Part shown: in pieces, positions 25,633-34,255 of the stretch
How positions within the stretch are numbered: position 1 is the first letter of the stretch
How the letters are laid out: each line of letters begins with the position of its first letter
Assembly (NCBI GenBank): GCA_027623555.1
Contig: JAQBSZ010000017.1
Span: 1-64,000 of the forward strand
DNA: 64,000 nucleotides
Direction of reading: 5' to 3'
Origin: Pseudomonadota bacterium
GTDB taxonomy: Bacteria; Pseudomonadota; Gammaproteobacteria; Pseudomonadales; Pseudohongiellaceae
Notes under the pieces: generated by a model
The model's input: only the letters and a program-made list of their open reading frames with translations
Told to the model about the DNA's origin: nothing
The model's database searches: none
Position numbers and translations under genes: made by a program

Positions 25633-26085
25633 ATGGATTTTGCACTTCTCTATTGGCACTGGATTGTGATTGGTATCGCATTGATGCTAACCGAAATCTT
25701 TATAGGATCATTTTTCATATTCTGGTTCGGAGCTGCGGCCATTGTCGTCGGCTTACTGCTTATACCCTTACCGGGAATTACTGTTACCGCTCAGATCATC
25801 ATTTGGGCCGTTTCTTCAACAGCCTTCGCGCTAGCGTGGTTCAAACTAATTAAGCCCCTCAATGTTGACAAAACCAAGGCTGGCCTTTCCAGAGAAGCAT
25901 TGTTAGGTGAGATCGGACAGGTACTAAAAGTTCCTAATGGAGACAAACGCGGTAGAGTCAGATTTCCAGCGCCACTACTGGGGTCAGACGAATGGTTGAT
26001 TATTTCGCAGGAAGATCTCGTTATTGGCGACCGAGTCAGTGTGGTGGATTTATCCGGCAACTCTCTGATAGTCAAAAAGGCCTAG
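25633..26085 (+). CDS. NfeD family protein
   Basis: A 150-residue protein with three N-terminal membrane helices (HWIVIGIALMLTEIFI; FFIFWFGAAAIVVGLLLIP; TAQIIIWAVSSTAFALAWF) and a C-terminal OB-fold domain (about 85-148; LLGEIGQVLKVPNGDKRGRV, ISQEDLVIGDRVSVVDLSGN). NfeD proteins are partners of SPFH proteins; the next gene, 29 bp downstream, is one. The pair probably builds membrane microdomains. The two genes match E. coli ybbK/qmcA with ybbJ in type but with the order reversed. Confidence 0.9.
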   Translation: MDFALLYWHWIVIGIALMLTEIFIGSFFIFWFGAAAIVVGLLLIPLPGITVTAQIIIWAVSSTAFALAWFKLIKPLNVDKTKAGLSREALLGEIGQVLKVPNGDKRGRVRFPAPLLGSDEWLIISQEDLVIGDRVSVVDLSGNSLIVKKA

Positions 26086-26114
26086 CGCCTACATTCAAAT
26101 AAAGGAGCATCATC

Positions 26115-26966
26115 ATGGAGCCTGGAATTGTATTAGCAATCGCCATCTTTGTATTTTTACTCGTTACAGTGGCGCAAGGAGTGCGACAGGTACCACAGGG
26201 ATTCAAGTGGGTTGTACAACGGCTCGGTAAATACAATTCCTCTCTCAACCCGGGATTGAATTTCATCATTCCCTACATTGACACCGTATCTTACAAAGTT
26301 ACTACCAAGGATATCGTTCTCGACATTCCCTCCCAGGAAGTCATCACCAAAGACAACGCCGTCCTGGTCACGAATGCAGTCGCTTATATAAACATCGTAT
26401 CACCGGAAAAAGCGGTCTACGGAGTAGAGAACTACGTAATCGCTATTCAAACCCTGGTACAAACCTCATTACGTTCGATCGTTGGTGAAATGTCGCTCGA
26501 TGACGCCCTGTCTTCCCGGGATCACATCAAGGCCAAACTCAAAGCCGCCATTTCAGACGACATCTCTGATTGGGGCATCACTCTGAAGACCGTGGAAATT
26601 CAGGACATTAATCCGTCAGATACTATGCAGCATGCCATGGAGGAACAGGCCGCTGCTGAGCGAGCCCGTCGCGCCACTGTGACCCGTGCCGATGGCGATA
26701 AACAGGCAGCAATTCTTAAAGCTGAAGGCGCACTGGAAGCCTCCAAGCGCGAGGCAGAGGCACAAGTGATACTCGCTGAAGCCAGCAAGCGCGCTATCAG
26801 CCTGGTGACCGAGGCTATCGGTGAGAAGGAATTACCCGTAGTTTATCTGCTGGGTGAGAAATACATAAGCTCACTACAGCAACTTGCATCTTCTGACAAT
26901 TCCAAGTTCGTGGTATTCCCGGCGGATATTCCCGGCGCTCTGCAAGGCATGCTGGGCAGGAAATAA
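26115..26966 (+). CDS. QmcA/stomatin-like SPFH protein
   Basis: A 283-residue protein with one N-terminal membrane anchor (VLAIAIFVFLLVTVAQGV), the SPFH domain (VPQGFKWVVQRLGKYNSSLN; LDIPSQEVITKDNAVLVTNA) and an alanine/glutamate-rich coiled-coil (EEQAAAERARRATVTRADGD onward, about 172-235). It fits the QmcA/paraslipin subgroup. Co-transcribed with NfeD. Expected to form large ring-shaped oligomers on the inner membrane, linked in E. coli to membrane-protein quality control by FtsH. Confidence 0.9.
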   Translation: MEPGIVLAIAIFVFLLVTVAQGVRQVPQGFKWVVQRLGKYNSSLNPGLNFIIPYIDTVSYKVTTKDIVLDIPSQEVITKDNAVLVTNAVAYINIVSPEKAVYGVENYVIAIQTLVQTSLRSIVGEMSLDDALSSRDHIKAKLKAAISDDISDWGITLKTVEIQDINPSDTMQHAMEEQAAAERARRATVTRADGDKQAAILKAEGALEASKREAEAQVILAEASKRAISLVTEAIGEKELPVVYLLGEKYISSLQQLASSDNSKFVVFPADIPGALQGMLGRK

Positions 26967-26982
26967 TCCGGGTTGACATCAA

Positions 26983-27750
26983 TCAAGCAACTCCATCGAG
27001 TTGCTTGAGCATTCGCTGCAATGCAAAATGCCGGTAACTATGCAGTACCAGGCCTTCTATCTCCTTCCAGTCGGCGTATCCTTCAATCTCCAGATCGATC
27101 CATCCGTTGTGGCCCATATACTGCGGAATCTTGTAGCGCTTGTCTGCAACCAGGAAGCTGTGTTGCGCCAAGCCAACCCATACCTGCAAGCACAAAACCA
27201 AATCATAGCGATGCACGCACACGAAGGTCTTCTTGCCAGCTTTCCACACCGGATTGCCAAATTGTCTTGCAGGGGCAGTTTCCGGAAGCGCGTTACAGAT
27301 CTTCCCCAGCTGCAGTATTTTTTGCTGCGCATCTGGCGCCAGCAAGGGATCCTTTTCAGCCGGCATTAAATCTTCGATCTTGCCCTTAAGACTGATCAGC
27401 CCTTCTTGGTCTTTGACTAGTGCAGCGGGAGCTACTTTCTCATAAGCTTCCTGCACCCTTTTAGCGATACTGCTCCAACTCAGGCCAGTATTAAGCTCCA
27501 CTCCCAGCCAACCCTTCGGACCAACGTACGGCGGCACAAAGTAAAATTCTGGCTCCATCCTGGTTAAGAGCGCCTGTGATCCTGTCGGCGCTTCCAACCA
27601 GAGCGCGACGCGCCCATCGCCATGATGATTAATGGCATAAGTGGCAAAGGTCTTGCCCCTGACCTTGAAGTTCGCCATCGAATGAGATTCGGTTTGCTCT
27701 GCTTCTGGAAAACTGAGGCAAACTTTGCGTACCGCCTCGGAGATATTCAT
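26983..27750 (-). CDS. Tandem MmcQ/YjbR-fold protein
   Basis: A 255-residue protein with two copies of the YjbR-like fold, which is usually a single 115-residue unit. Copy 1 (about 1-115) has VCLSFPEAEQTESHSMANFK and GWLGVELNTGLSWSSIAKRV; copy 2 (about 140-255) has CNALPETAPARQFGNPVWKA and GWIDLEIEGYADWKEIEGLV. The fold resembles CyaY and binds DNA in some members; the function here is unknown. Its ATG overlaps the end of the DUF4281 gene by 4 bp, so the two are coupled. Confidence 0.8.
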   Translation of the reverse strand: MNISEAVRKVCLSFPEAEQTESHSMANFKVRGKTFATYAINHHGDGRVALWLEAPTGSQALLTRMEPEFYFVPPYVGPKGWLGVELNTGLSWSSIAKRVQEAYEKVAPAALVKDQEGLISLKGKIEDLMPAEKDPLLAPDAQQKILQLGKICNALPETAPARQFGNPVWKAGKKTFVCVHRYDLVLCLQVWVGLAQHSFLVADKRYKIPQYMGHNGWIDLEIEGYADWKEIEGLVLHSYRHFALQRMLKQLDGVA

Positions 27751-28202
27751 GGGGTGGAAATCTGCTGGTCGTAAATTATTAACCGCCGACTTTTGACTGT
27801 TCTGATGATGAGATAAAGCGCCAGCCCCGTTGGCCCAAGCATCAGGGTCAGAAACAGACAGGGAATGACCAACCAGTGAGAAATGCCTTGCTGCTGAGAA
27901 TCATGTACTTCCCAGGCCCCCACGAAGAGATCGAATGCCAGGTAGTGAATCCAGCCCGCGGCCAGCACATAGGGATTCGAAAACAGGATGGCAATGCTGT
28001 CCAATGAACCAAATCCGCCACTCTGGGGCATGTTTCCCAGTTGTGATAGAAACAGCCCGACATAAACCATGCCTAATACCAAAGGTAATATTGCCGTACA
28101 AATCAGGCCGAGGGTCCATTTCCATCTTGGCAGCAAGACTAGTAGAAGCCAGCCAGGCAATACCGCGTTACTACATATCGAAAAGATCAGGTCGGCAGAC
28201 AT
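27747..28202 (-). CDS. DUF4281 / ABA4-like membrane protein
   Basis: A 151-residue protein started at the ATG at 28202 (GGGG seven bases upstream). Four membrane helices are visible, with the family features PGWLLLVLLPRW, GGFGSLDSIAILFSNPYVLA and AGWIHYLAFDLFVGAWEVHD, and LMLGPTGLALYLIIR near the end. ABA4 in plants works in neoxanthin formation; bacterial members are uncharacterised. It is coupled to the YjbR-type gene by a 4-bp overlap. Confidence 0.8.
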   Translation of the reverse strand: MSADLIFSICSNAVLPGWLLLVLLPRWKWTLGLICTAILPLVLGMVYVGLFLSQLGNMPQSGGFGSLDSIAILFSNPYVLAAGWIHYLAFDLFVGAWEVHDSQQQGISHWLVIPCLFLTLMLGPTGLALYLIIRTVKSRRLIIYDQQISTP

Positions 28203-28308
28203 GACAAACCCCAATTTCTTTATTATTTATTGCATTGCAGGGTAGAGTATCTATTCAGCCAAGTAAACTTGAGCAACGACCCTTCAATCCGACAGAACGC
28301 CTGACGCT

Positions 28309-28902
28309 ATGACTCAGAACAAGCCATTATTCTTTCATAATCAGTCCGCTTTCCGAGACTGGTTACTGTTAAATCATGAGAACAAAACTGAGCTGTGGGT
28401 TGGCTACTATAAAAAGCACACGGGCAAGCCAAGCCTTACCTGGCCACAATCTGTGGACGAAGGCTTGTGTTTCGGTTGGATAGACGGTTTACGCAAGTCA
28501 ATAGATGCTAGTCGTTACATGATCCGATTTACTCCGAGAAATCCCAATAGTCACTGGAGCCATGTAAATATTGAACGATTCAAGAAGCTGATGAAGCTGG
28601 GCCTCGTCGAGCCAGCTGGCTTAGCAGCCTACGCTAAAAAGACCGCTAGGAATACCGGTAAGACTGCCTATGAACAGGCCAGGGTAGTCCTGGACAAGCA
28701 CTATGAAAAGCAAATTCAGCGCAATAGAAAAGCTTGGGCTTATTACAGCTCACTTGCTCCCTCGACTCGAAAACGCTATGACTGGTGGATCATGAATGCC
28801 AAGCAGGAAGCAACTCGACAGCGACGAATCGTTGTACTGATTGAGAGCTCAGAAAAAGGCGAGATGATTCCCGCTATGGTGTGGGGGAAACGGAATAAGT
28901 AG
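28309..28902 (+). CDS. YdeI/OmpD-associated family protein
   Basis: A 197-residue protein with FHNQSAFRDWLLLNHENKTE, WPQSVDEGLCFGWIDGLRKS and the typical FTPRNPNSHWSHVNIERFKK segment, ending in a TKPxxRKRYDWW-like APSTRKRYDWWIMNAKQE region. YdeI-type proteins are common in bacteria and were tied to peptide resistance in Salmonella, but no enzyme activity is established. It stands alone on the plus strand between two minus-strand genes; the next gene's stop lies one base past its own. Confidence 0.82.
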   Translation: MTQNKPLFFHNQSAFRDWLLLNHENKTELWVGYYKKHTGKPSLTWPQSVDEGLCFGWIDGLRKSIDASRYMIRFTPRNPNSHWSHVNIERFKKLMKLGLVEPAGLAAYAKKTARNTGKTAYEQARVVLDKHYEKQIQRNRKAWAYYSSLAPSTRKRYDWWIMNAKQEATRQRRIVVLIESSEKGEMIPAMVWGKRNK

Positions 28903-28903
28903 C

Positions 28904-29797
28904 TCAGTGGGTAAATTTGAGCAGCGTGCGTTCCGTAATAATTATTATTTTGTGTCCTTCTCGCTTGAGCAGTAATGCCTTTTCGATTTTTCGACCATGA
29001 CTGGTATAGAGCCAATCCTTACTCGCCAGAGTACCGATCACCAGATAATCGACAGTCTTGTTCACATTGGGCGATGTTTCAGCACCCAGGCAGCGCAACA
29101 TTGTGTCCACAGCGTTGCGATCACCACAGACAAAATCACCGGACAGGCAAAAAGTCGACCTGGCAATTTGCAATGAATCTATTTTGTCTTCCCAAACTTC
29201 TGTCGAGGCTTCAATAGTAACTTCACCGGCATCAGAGTCAGAGCCTGTTACCTGGTTTACTGTAATCAGCAAGTCGTCTCTTTCTTCTTCGCCGAGTATT
29301 CCATCATCGAGAATATTCGCAAGTCGATGGACTATGACGCTGGCAGGCCAGCTATTCTTAATTGATTCATTGCGGTCGAGCCATGTCGAGAGAGCACCAA
29401 TTTCGTCATCGTTGAGCACACCGTCCGAGGCAACCCCCGTCAAAAAGCCGATTAACTCATTGACATGACCCACTCCGGGAGAGGCACTGGATTCATTTTC
29501 TGAGACAATTTCCTGGATTCTGGATTGCATCTGCTGCAATTCATCGGGGCTGATCTGACCGTCTTCGAGGATATCTCCTACTTTCGACAAGATCTCCAGC
29601 AGATTCTTGTCTTCATTCAAGTACTGCTGAGATTTCAACCAGGAGTCGAGAAACAATAACTCCTTTTCATTCAATCGCTTATCAGCTACCACTCCAGACA
29701 GGATGCCCTTGAGTCCATACAAGGCACGCTCCCGCTCCCGAGTGAAACTGAATGCCTGGGACAGCGATTGGCTCTCGAATTCTTTGGAAACGTCCAC
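28904..29797 (-). CDS. Protein with two TerB-like helical units and a C-terminal BRCT domain
   Basis: A 297-residue soluble protein. The N-terminal two thirds hold two similar helical units, each with an acidic turn (LKGILSGVVADKRLNEKELL then ILEDGQISPDE; FLTGVASDGVLNDDEIGALS then ILDDGILGEEE) resembling TerB-like or EF-hand-like pairs. Residues about 210-297 look like a BRCT domain: FCLSGDFVCGDRNAVDTMLR, VDYLVIGTLASKDW and KIIIITERTLL. BRCT domains bind phosphoproteins or DNA ends, mostly in repair. The combination is unusual and the role unknown; it is a single gene. Confidence 0.7.
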   Translation of the reverse strand: MDVSKEFESQSLSQAFSFTRERERALYGLKGILSGVVADKRLNEKELLFLDSWLKSQQYLNEDKNLLEILSKVGDILEDGQISPDELQQMQSRIQEIVSENESSASPGVGHVNELIGFLTGVASDGVLNDDEIGALSTWLDRNESIKNSWPASVIVHRLANILDDGILGEEERDDLLITVNQVTGSDSDAGEVTIEASTEVWEDKIDSLQIARSTFCLSGDFVCGDRNAVDTMLRCLGAETSPNVNKTVDYLVIGTLASKDWLYTSHGRKIEKALLLKREGHKIIIITERTLLKFTH

Positions 29798-29974
29798 AAC
29801 CCTCTACCTTCAATATGTAAGGATTTTCTTACGTCGGTCATCATAAAACTTTCATCTATGCCTGTCGAAACTTTTGCGCTACCCCAATTGGAATCCTGTA
29901 TCCATCCCTCTACATGGGACATTTTCTAAGCTGACCTTGTGCGATACACTTGCTAATCCTCGGGAATCCATACT

Positions 29975-30319
29975 ATGAGCCAGATCGAGCACACCAATCA
30001 ACCCGGGCCTTCGGTCCAGAAGTCCTTCATGGCAAGGATGCTGGCGGGTGAATATGGCCTGGCCATAACCTATTGGGCACTGTATTTTTTCGGATGCAGC
30101 ATCTTCTTCGTACTCGGAAGTCGAATGGTTGATAACGAACAATGGCTTGCCTACCTGGTTATTGCTGCCTTGATGCTGGCTTATACTGTCATCCTCATCA
30201 TTGGAATACGGGCGGCCTACAAGGGACCACAACTGTGGAAGGTAATGTCCAGAACTTCTTCAGTATTTATGATTATAAATATACTGGTGGGTATCAGCAC
30301 TATCGGATTCATCTATTGA
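29975..30319 (+). CDS. Small membrane protein of unknown function
   Basis: A 114-residue protein with three predicted membrane helices (GLAITYWALYFFGCSIFFVL; WLAYLVIAALMLAYTVILII; VFMIINILVGISTIGFIY) after a polar 25-residue N-terminus. I do not recognise a family. It lies 55 bp before the thioredoxin-like/UGSC operon on the same strand and might be its first gene. Confidence 0.65.
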   Translation: MSQIEHTNQPGPSVQKSFMARMLAGEYGLAITYWALYFFGCSIFFVLGSRMVDNEQWLAYLVIAALMLAYTVILIIGIRAAYKGPQLWKVMSRTSSVFMIINILVGISTIGFIY

Positions 30320-30374
30320 TAGTGCTTCATCTGCTTGTCCATACATACCGAGTCATTGCTGAGAGATCGAGTCT

Positions 30375-31817
30375 TTGAACACGTCATCAACCCACAACTA
30401 TTCCCTGGTCGTTAAGAAAGACTGCCCCACCTGCTTGCTAATTGAACCCGTCATCCGGCAGCTGGTGGAAAATTTTGCTGGATCGCTGAACATCTATGTG
30501 CAGGACGATCCGCAGTTCCCGGAAAGCATCCAATCGAAGATTGATGATTCCTCCCTGGAGTTTTCCTATCACAATCACATAGAGATCGTTCCCACGTTGA
30601 TACGCTTTACCAATGGTACCGAAGATTCCCGCATTCATGGGTGGGATAAGAGTCAATGGCAGGAATTTACCGGAATTGAGTATCTCGGTGCTGAACTGGT
30701 GGAATTTAAACCGGGCTGCGGCTCCAAGACTCTGGACCCCGGCATGGAAGAAGTTCTGACTCTGCGTTTTGACAGCGCAGGCTTAACCGCTCGCAAAGTA
30801 CAACTGGAAGAGTCTGAAGATATTATCGAAGCTTGCTATGAACGAGGCTGGACTGATGGATTGCCAGTTGTACCGCCTACCCCTCTTCGTGTAATACGTA
30901 TGTTGGCAGGGACTAACCGGGTCGCCACCGAAGTGATTGGGCAAGTGCCCCCCGACAACATTTCCTGCACAGTAGAAAAAGTTGCCATCAACGCAGTAAT
31001 GGCAGGCTGCAAACCCGAATATATGCCGGTAGTGCTTGCCTCACTCCAGGCAGCACTGAAGGACGAATTTTGTATGCATGGCTTGCTCTGCACGACTTAT
31101 TTCTCGTCTCCGGTAATGATTGTTAATGGCCCTGTAACCAGGCAGATTGGTATGAATTCTGGCGTCAATGCCCTGGGGCAGGGCAATCGTGCCAATGCAA
31201 CGATCGGCAGAGCACTGCAATTAATCATAAGGAATGTCGGTGGTGGTATTCCTGGCGGTATCGACCGGGCCGCCATGGGCAATCCGGGAAAATATACCTA
31301 CTGTTTCGCGGAAGATGAGTCGGACCCTGATTGGACATCACTGGCTATGGACCGCGGATACGACCGTGGCGATTCTGTTATTAACCTGTTTGCCGGCGAA
31401 GGCTTGCAAGCTTTTGTCGATCAACAATCTCGAGAGCCAGCATCGCTGGCCAAGAATCTCGCTAACAGCTTGCGCAGTGTTGTAAACACCCGATCCTTCG
31501 GGCTTGCCGATGCAATTGTAGTGATTAGCCCTGAGCATCGCCGGGTTATCAGAGATGGAGGCTGGAACAAGGAGAAATTGAGACAGGCATTGTACGATGA
31601 ATTAGTGACACCTGGCTCTGAAATTGTTCGTGGCAAGGATGGTATTGCCGAAGGCATGCCAGAGAGACTGAAAGACAAATTACTCAACAAGTTCAGAGAT
31701 GATGGGCTTCATATCGTCAGCGCTGGCGGCAAAGCAGGAATGTTTTCTGCCATAATTAGTGGCTGGGTTGCATCCGGAGAACGGGGCAGCCAGCTGGTTT
31801 CACAATTAATTGAATAA
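30375..31817 (+). CDS. Thioredoxin-like domain fused to a UGSC-partner domain
   Basis: A 480-residue protein. Residues 1-105 look like a thioredoxin fold with a redox motif C17-P-T-C20 (VVKKDCPTCLLIEP) and a cis-Pro region EIVPTLIRFTNG. From about residue 150 follows a long domain with ERGWTDGLPVVPPTPLRVIR, VEKVAINAVMAGCKPEYMPV, VNGPVTRQIGMNSG, NATIGRALQLIIRNVGGG and PGKYTYCFAEDE. From memory this second domain is regularly encoded beside UGSC-motif (seleno)proteins; its activity is unknown. TTG start with GAGAG upstream. It lies 12 bp before the selenoprotein gene and may reduce it (inference). Confidence 0.78.
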   Translation: MNTSSTHNYSLVVKKDCPTCLLIEPVIRQLVENFAGSLNIYVQDDPQFPESIQSKIDDSSLEFSYHNHIEIVPTLIRFTNGTEDSRIHGWDKSQWQEFTGIEYLGAELVEFKPGCGSKTLDPGMEEVLTLRFDSAGLTARKVQLEESEDIIEACYERGWTDGLPVVPPTPLRVIRMLAGTNRVATEVIGQVPPDNISCTVEKVAINAVMAGCKPEYMPVVLASLQAALKDEFCMHGLLCTTYFSSPVMIVNGPVTRQIGMNSGVNALGQGNRANATIGRALQLIIRNVGGGIPGGIDRAAMGNPGKYTYCFAEDESDPDWTSLAMDRGYDRGDSVINLFAGEGLQAFVDQQSREPASLAKNLANSLRSVVNTRSFGLADAIVVISPEHRRVIRDGGWNKEKLRQALYDELVTPGSEIVRGKDGIAEGMPERLKDKLLNKFRDDGLHIVSAGGKAGMFSAIISGWVASGERGSQLVSQLIE

Positions 31818-31829
31818 GGGGAGAATGTC

Positions 31830-32354
31830 ATGAGTAGCGATACCGTCATGCTGGACCCAACGGCGGAGTTGCAACCTGTAGAGAAACAACTGGTTGAGCG
31901 GCTTAATAGCCTGGCGGGTGCCACCGTGGGACTGCTGGATATTTCAAAGCCGCGCGGCAAGGAATTTCTCGATGAGATTGCCAAACTGTTGGAGGATATG
32001 GGAGCCAAGGTGAATCGGTATATGAAACCGACTTTCGCCCGAGTCGCGCCAAAGGAACTCAACCAGAGAATCAGTGTAGAGTGTGACGCTGTAATTGAAG
32101 GATTAGCCGACTGAGGTTCATGTACCTCGTGCAGTTTGCATGACATCATGGATCTGGAAAGTCGCGGCATTCCTTCAGGTTTCATTGCGTCCAGTGAGTT
32201 TCAAGAGGCCGCCGATGCACAACAAAAGTCCCTCGGCATCAAGGCAGCCCGCGTTTTTGTCCCTCACCCGATACAAGATAGAACCGATGCGGAAATGACA
32301 GAATTGGCTCGGCAATCGATCGAACTGGTCGCTGCGCTAATTGTCAAAAGTTAG
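31830..32354 (+). CDS. UGSC-motif selenoprotein (in-frame UGA read as Sec)
   Basis: A 174-residue protein if the TGA at 32112-32114 (codon 95) is read as selenocysteine. The frame is open on both sides of it: before it stands SVECDAVIEGLAD, after it GSCTSCSLHDIMDLESRGIP, giving the U-G-S-C motif followed by T-S-C. This is the known UGSC family, where many homologues have Cys at the same place. The region from 31830 begins with a linker, then VGLLDISKPRGKEFLDEIA. GGGGAG precedes the ATG. The conserved C-terminal half (ASSEFQEAADAQQKSLGIKA, FVPHPIQD) could not be kept if UGA were a true stop. The family's reaction is unknown; a redox role is implied. Sec machinery is not in the window. Confidence 0.92.
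32112..32143 (+). promoter_or_regulatory. Sec UGA codon and bacterial SECIS hairpin
   Basis: After the UGA at 32112-32114, bases 32127-32133 pair with 32137-32143 to give a 7-bp stem (UCGUGCA/UGCAUGA, one G-U) with a GUU loop at 32134-32136. The loop begins 19 bases past the UGA and its first base is G, matching the known bacterial SECIS rules (16-37 base distance, G in the first two loop positions). SelB should bind here to deliver Sec-tRNA. Confidence 0.85.
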
Positions 32355-32372
32355 CAACAGCTGGAGAACCTA

Positions 32373-33557
32373 ATGAGTAGAGAAGCAGTAATTGTAGCAA
32401 CCGCCAGAACGCCAATCGGCAAAGCTTACCGAGGCGCCTTTAATGACACCGCTGCACCAACTCTGGGTGGGCATGTCATTGCCGAAGCAGTCAGGAGAGC
32501 AGGCATTGATCCTGGCGAAGTTGATGACGTGGTCATGGGCTGCGCCATGCAGCAAGGATCGTCGGGAGCCAACATTGGACGAACATCAGGTGTTGCCGCA
32601 GGTTTGCCTAGCACAGTGGCGGGCATGAGCATAGATCGTCAATGTGCATCTGGCATGATGGCCATTGCCACTGCCGCCAAGCAGATCGTCTCTGATCAGA
32701 TGCCGATCGTCATTGGTGGTGGATTAGAGTCCGTCAGCCTGGTACAGAATGAACATCGTAATGCCTATCGAGCCCAGGATCCGAATGTAATCGCCAAGTC
32801 GGAACACGCCTACATGTCAATGCTGGAAACTGCCGAGATTGTCTCCAAACGCTATAACATTTCACGGGATAAGCAGGATGAGTTTGCTCTGCAGAGTCAA
32901 CAGCGAACCGCAGCGGCACAACTGGCCGGTAAATTCGATGCTGAAATCGCTCCTCTTCCATCGAAGATGGTTTTCGTCGACAAAGAAACCAAGCAACAGA
33001 GTGTTCACGATGTAAATCTCGAGAAAGATGAGGGCAATCGTCCAACGACCACCCTGGAAGGACTGGTAGGACTGAAACCGGTATTTGAGGGGGGAGTAAT
33101 AACGGCGGGTAACGCCAGCCAACTCTCCGATGGTGCCTCTGCATCAGTTTTAATGGATAGCAAACTTGCCGAACAGAAGGGGCTCGAACCCCTCGGTGCC
33201 TACCGTGGAATTGCAGTGGCTGGTCTCGATCCAGACGAAATGGGTATCGGCCCGGTGTACGCAGTACCGAAGCTACTAAAGCGCTTCAATCTGAGCATCG
33301 ACGATATCGGTCTGTGGGAACTGAACGAAGCCTTTGCCGTCCAGGTTGTCTACTGCCGTGACAAGCTGGGCATTCCCAATGAACTCCTCAATGTTAACGG
33401 TGGTGCGATCTCCATTGGCCACCCCTATGGCATGAGCGGCGCACGACTGGTTGGACATGCCTTGATAGAAGGCAAACGTCGCGGAGCGAAATACGTGGTT
33501 TGCACGATGTGTGTCGGCGGCGGCATGGGTGCTGCAGGATTGTTTGAGGTATTTTAG
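32373..33557 (+). CDS. Thiolase (acetyl-CoA acyltransferase family)
   Basis: A 394-residue thiolase. The nucleophile C91 is in [13 protein letters not shown]350 in [14 protein letters not shown] and the second catalytic C380 in [13 protein letters not shown]. Length and motifs fit the FadA/AtoB class, cleaving or forming beta-ketoacyl-CoA. It follows the selenoprotein gene by 18 bp with GGAG upstream, so it belongs to the same operon, an unexpected link between a UGSC protein and acyl-CoA metabolism. Confidence 0.92.
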   Translation: MSREAVIVATARTPIGKAYRGAFNDTAAPTLGGHVIAEAVRRAGIDPGEVDDVVMGCAMQQGSSGANIGRTSGVAAGLPSTVAGMSIDRQCASGMMAIATAAKQIVSDQMPIVIGGGLESVSLVQNEHRNAYRAQDPNVIAKSEHAYMSMLETAEIVSKRYNISRDKQDEFALQSQQRTAAAQLAGKFDAEIAPLPSKMVFVDKETKQQSVHDVNLEKDEGNRPTTTLEGLVGLKPVFEGGVITAGNASQLSDGASASVLMDSKLAEQKGLEPLGAYRGIAVAGLDPDEMGIGPVYAVPKLLKRFNLSIDDIGLWELNEAFAVQVVYCRDKLGIPNELLNVNGGAISIGHPYGMSGARLVGHALIEGKRRGAKYVVCTMCVGGGMGAAGLFEVF

Positions 33558-33663
33558 AAAGCTACTGCGGTTGTGTCCAAGGATGGACGGTATGCCAAAA
33601 ATGCAGGGGCTTGTTCGGCTGGGAATACTTTCATCTTGATGTTTTTTGTAGCGACGCGAAAGA

Positions 33664-34209
33664 CTACATACAGACTGAATCAATAAAGTTAATCGTGGCT
33701 GCCTCATCGAATTCGGCTGCAGGCAGTTGTTGATTGCTGGTCGATGCTACTTTTCGCTCATTAATATTACTAAGCAGGATGCTGCCGAATTCAGTCACGA
33801 TGGTTTGCTGAAACTCAGCATCCACAGCAATATACCGGTCGCGGCGATATTCCAGGCCTGCCAGGAAGCTGAAACTTAGTTCAGCCTTTTCCTCGATAGT
33901 CATTCTGCCGTTTTCTGGATCTCTATAAAATCGGCACATGGCGCTGTCACTGTTAAAGCCGCGACTGAATTCGCCGTAGTAAGTCTCTAGCACTTCGATA
34001 AAAGCCTCCAGATCGGCACCATCTATTCCCGGATTATTCACCAGCCTGCCCGTAGTGCGAAACGTCTGCAGTGTGCTGGTGATGTAGCGAAAGCTCGCTT
34101 CGGCACTTTCAAGTAAAGGCGGCGTCAGCGAAGATTGTGCTGCAACGCCTCCTCCTGAGTTAGTAACAACCATTACCACGATAGCGCTCGTCAACCAGGT
34201 ACGTCTCAT
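33664..34209 (-). CDS. Exported protein of unknown function
   Basis: A 181-residue protein with a Sec signal peptide (TWLTSAIVVMVVTNSGGGVAA, cleavage about after VAAQ) and a mostly helical mature part; two Cys (MCRFY and the penultimate DSVCM) could form a disulfide. No family recognised. Single gene on the minus strand, convergent with the thiolase gene; the next minus-strand gene ends 46 bp upstream. Confidence 0.6.
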   Translation of the reverse strand: MRRTWLTSAIVVMVVTNSGGGVAAQSSLTPPLLESAEASFRYITSTLQTFRTTGRLVNNPGIDGADLEAFIEVLETYYGEFSRGFNSDSAMCRFYRDPENGRMTIEEKAELSFSFLAGLEYRRDRYIAVDAEFQQTIVTEFGSILLSNINERKVASTSNQQLPAAEFDEAATINFIDSVCM

Positions 34210-34255
34210 CTATTGTCCTTACTACTGTGGGTGAAACTCGATCGGCTATTCTCCA

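Noticed and set aside
26983-27008. Hairpin at the shared end of the SPFH and YjbR-type genes as a terminator
   Set aside because: It has an 11-bp stem but no T tract on either strand and lies within the last codons of the YjbR-type gene, so it is not convincing.
31830-32354. Pseudogene or two separate short genes (31830-32114 and 32136-32354)
   Set aside because: The residues on both sides of the TGA belong to one known family with Sec or Cys at that place, and a SECIS-like hairpin follows, so recoding explains it better than decay.
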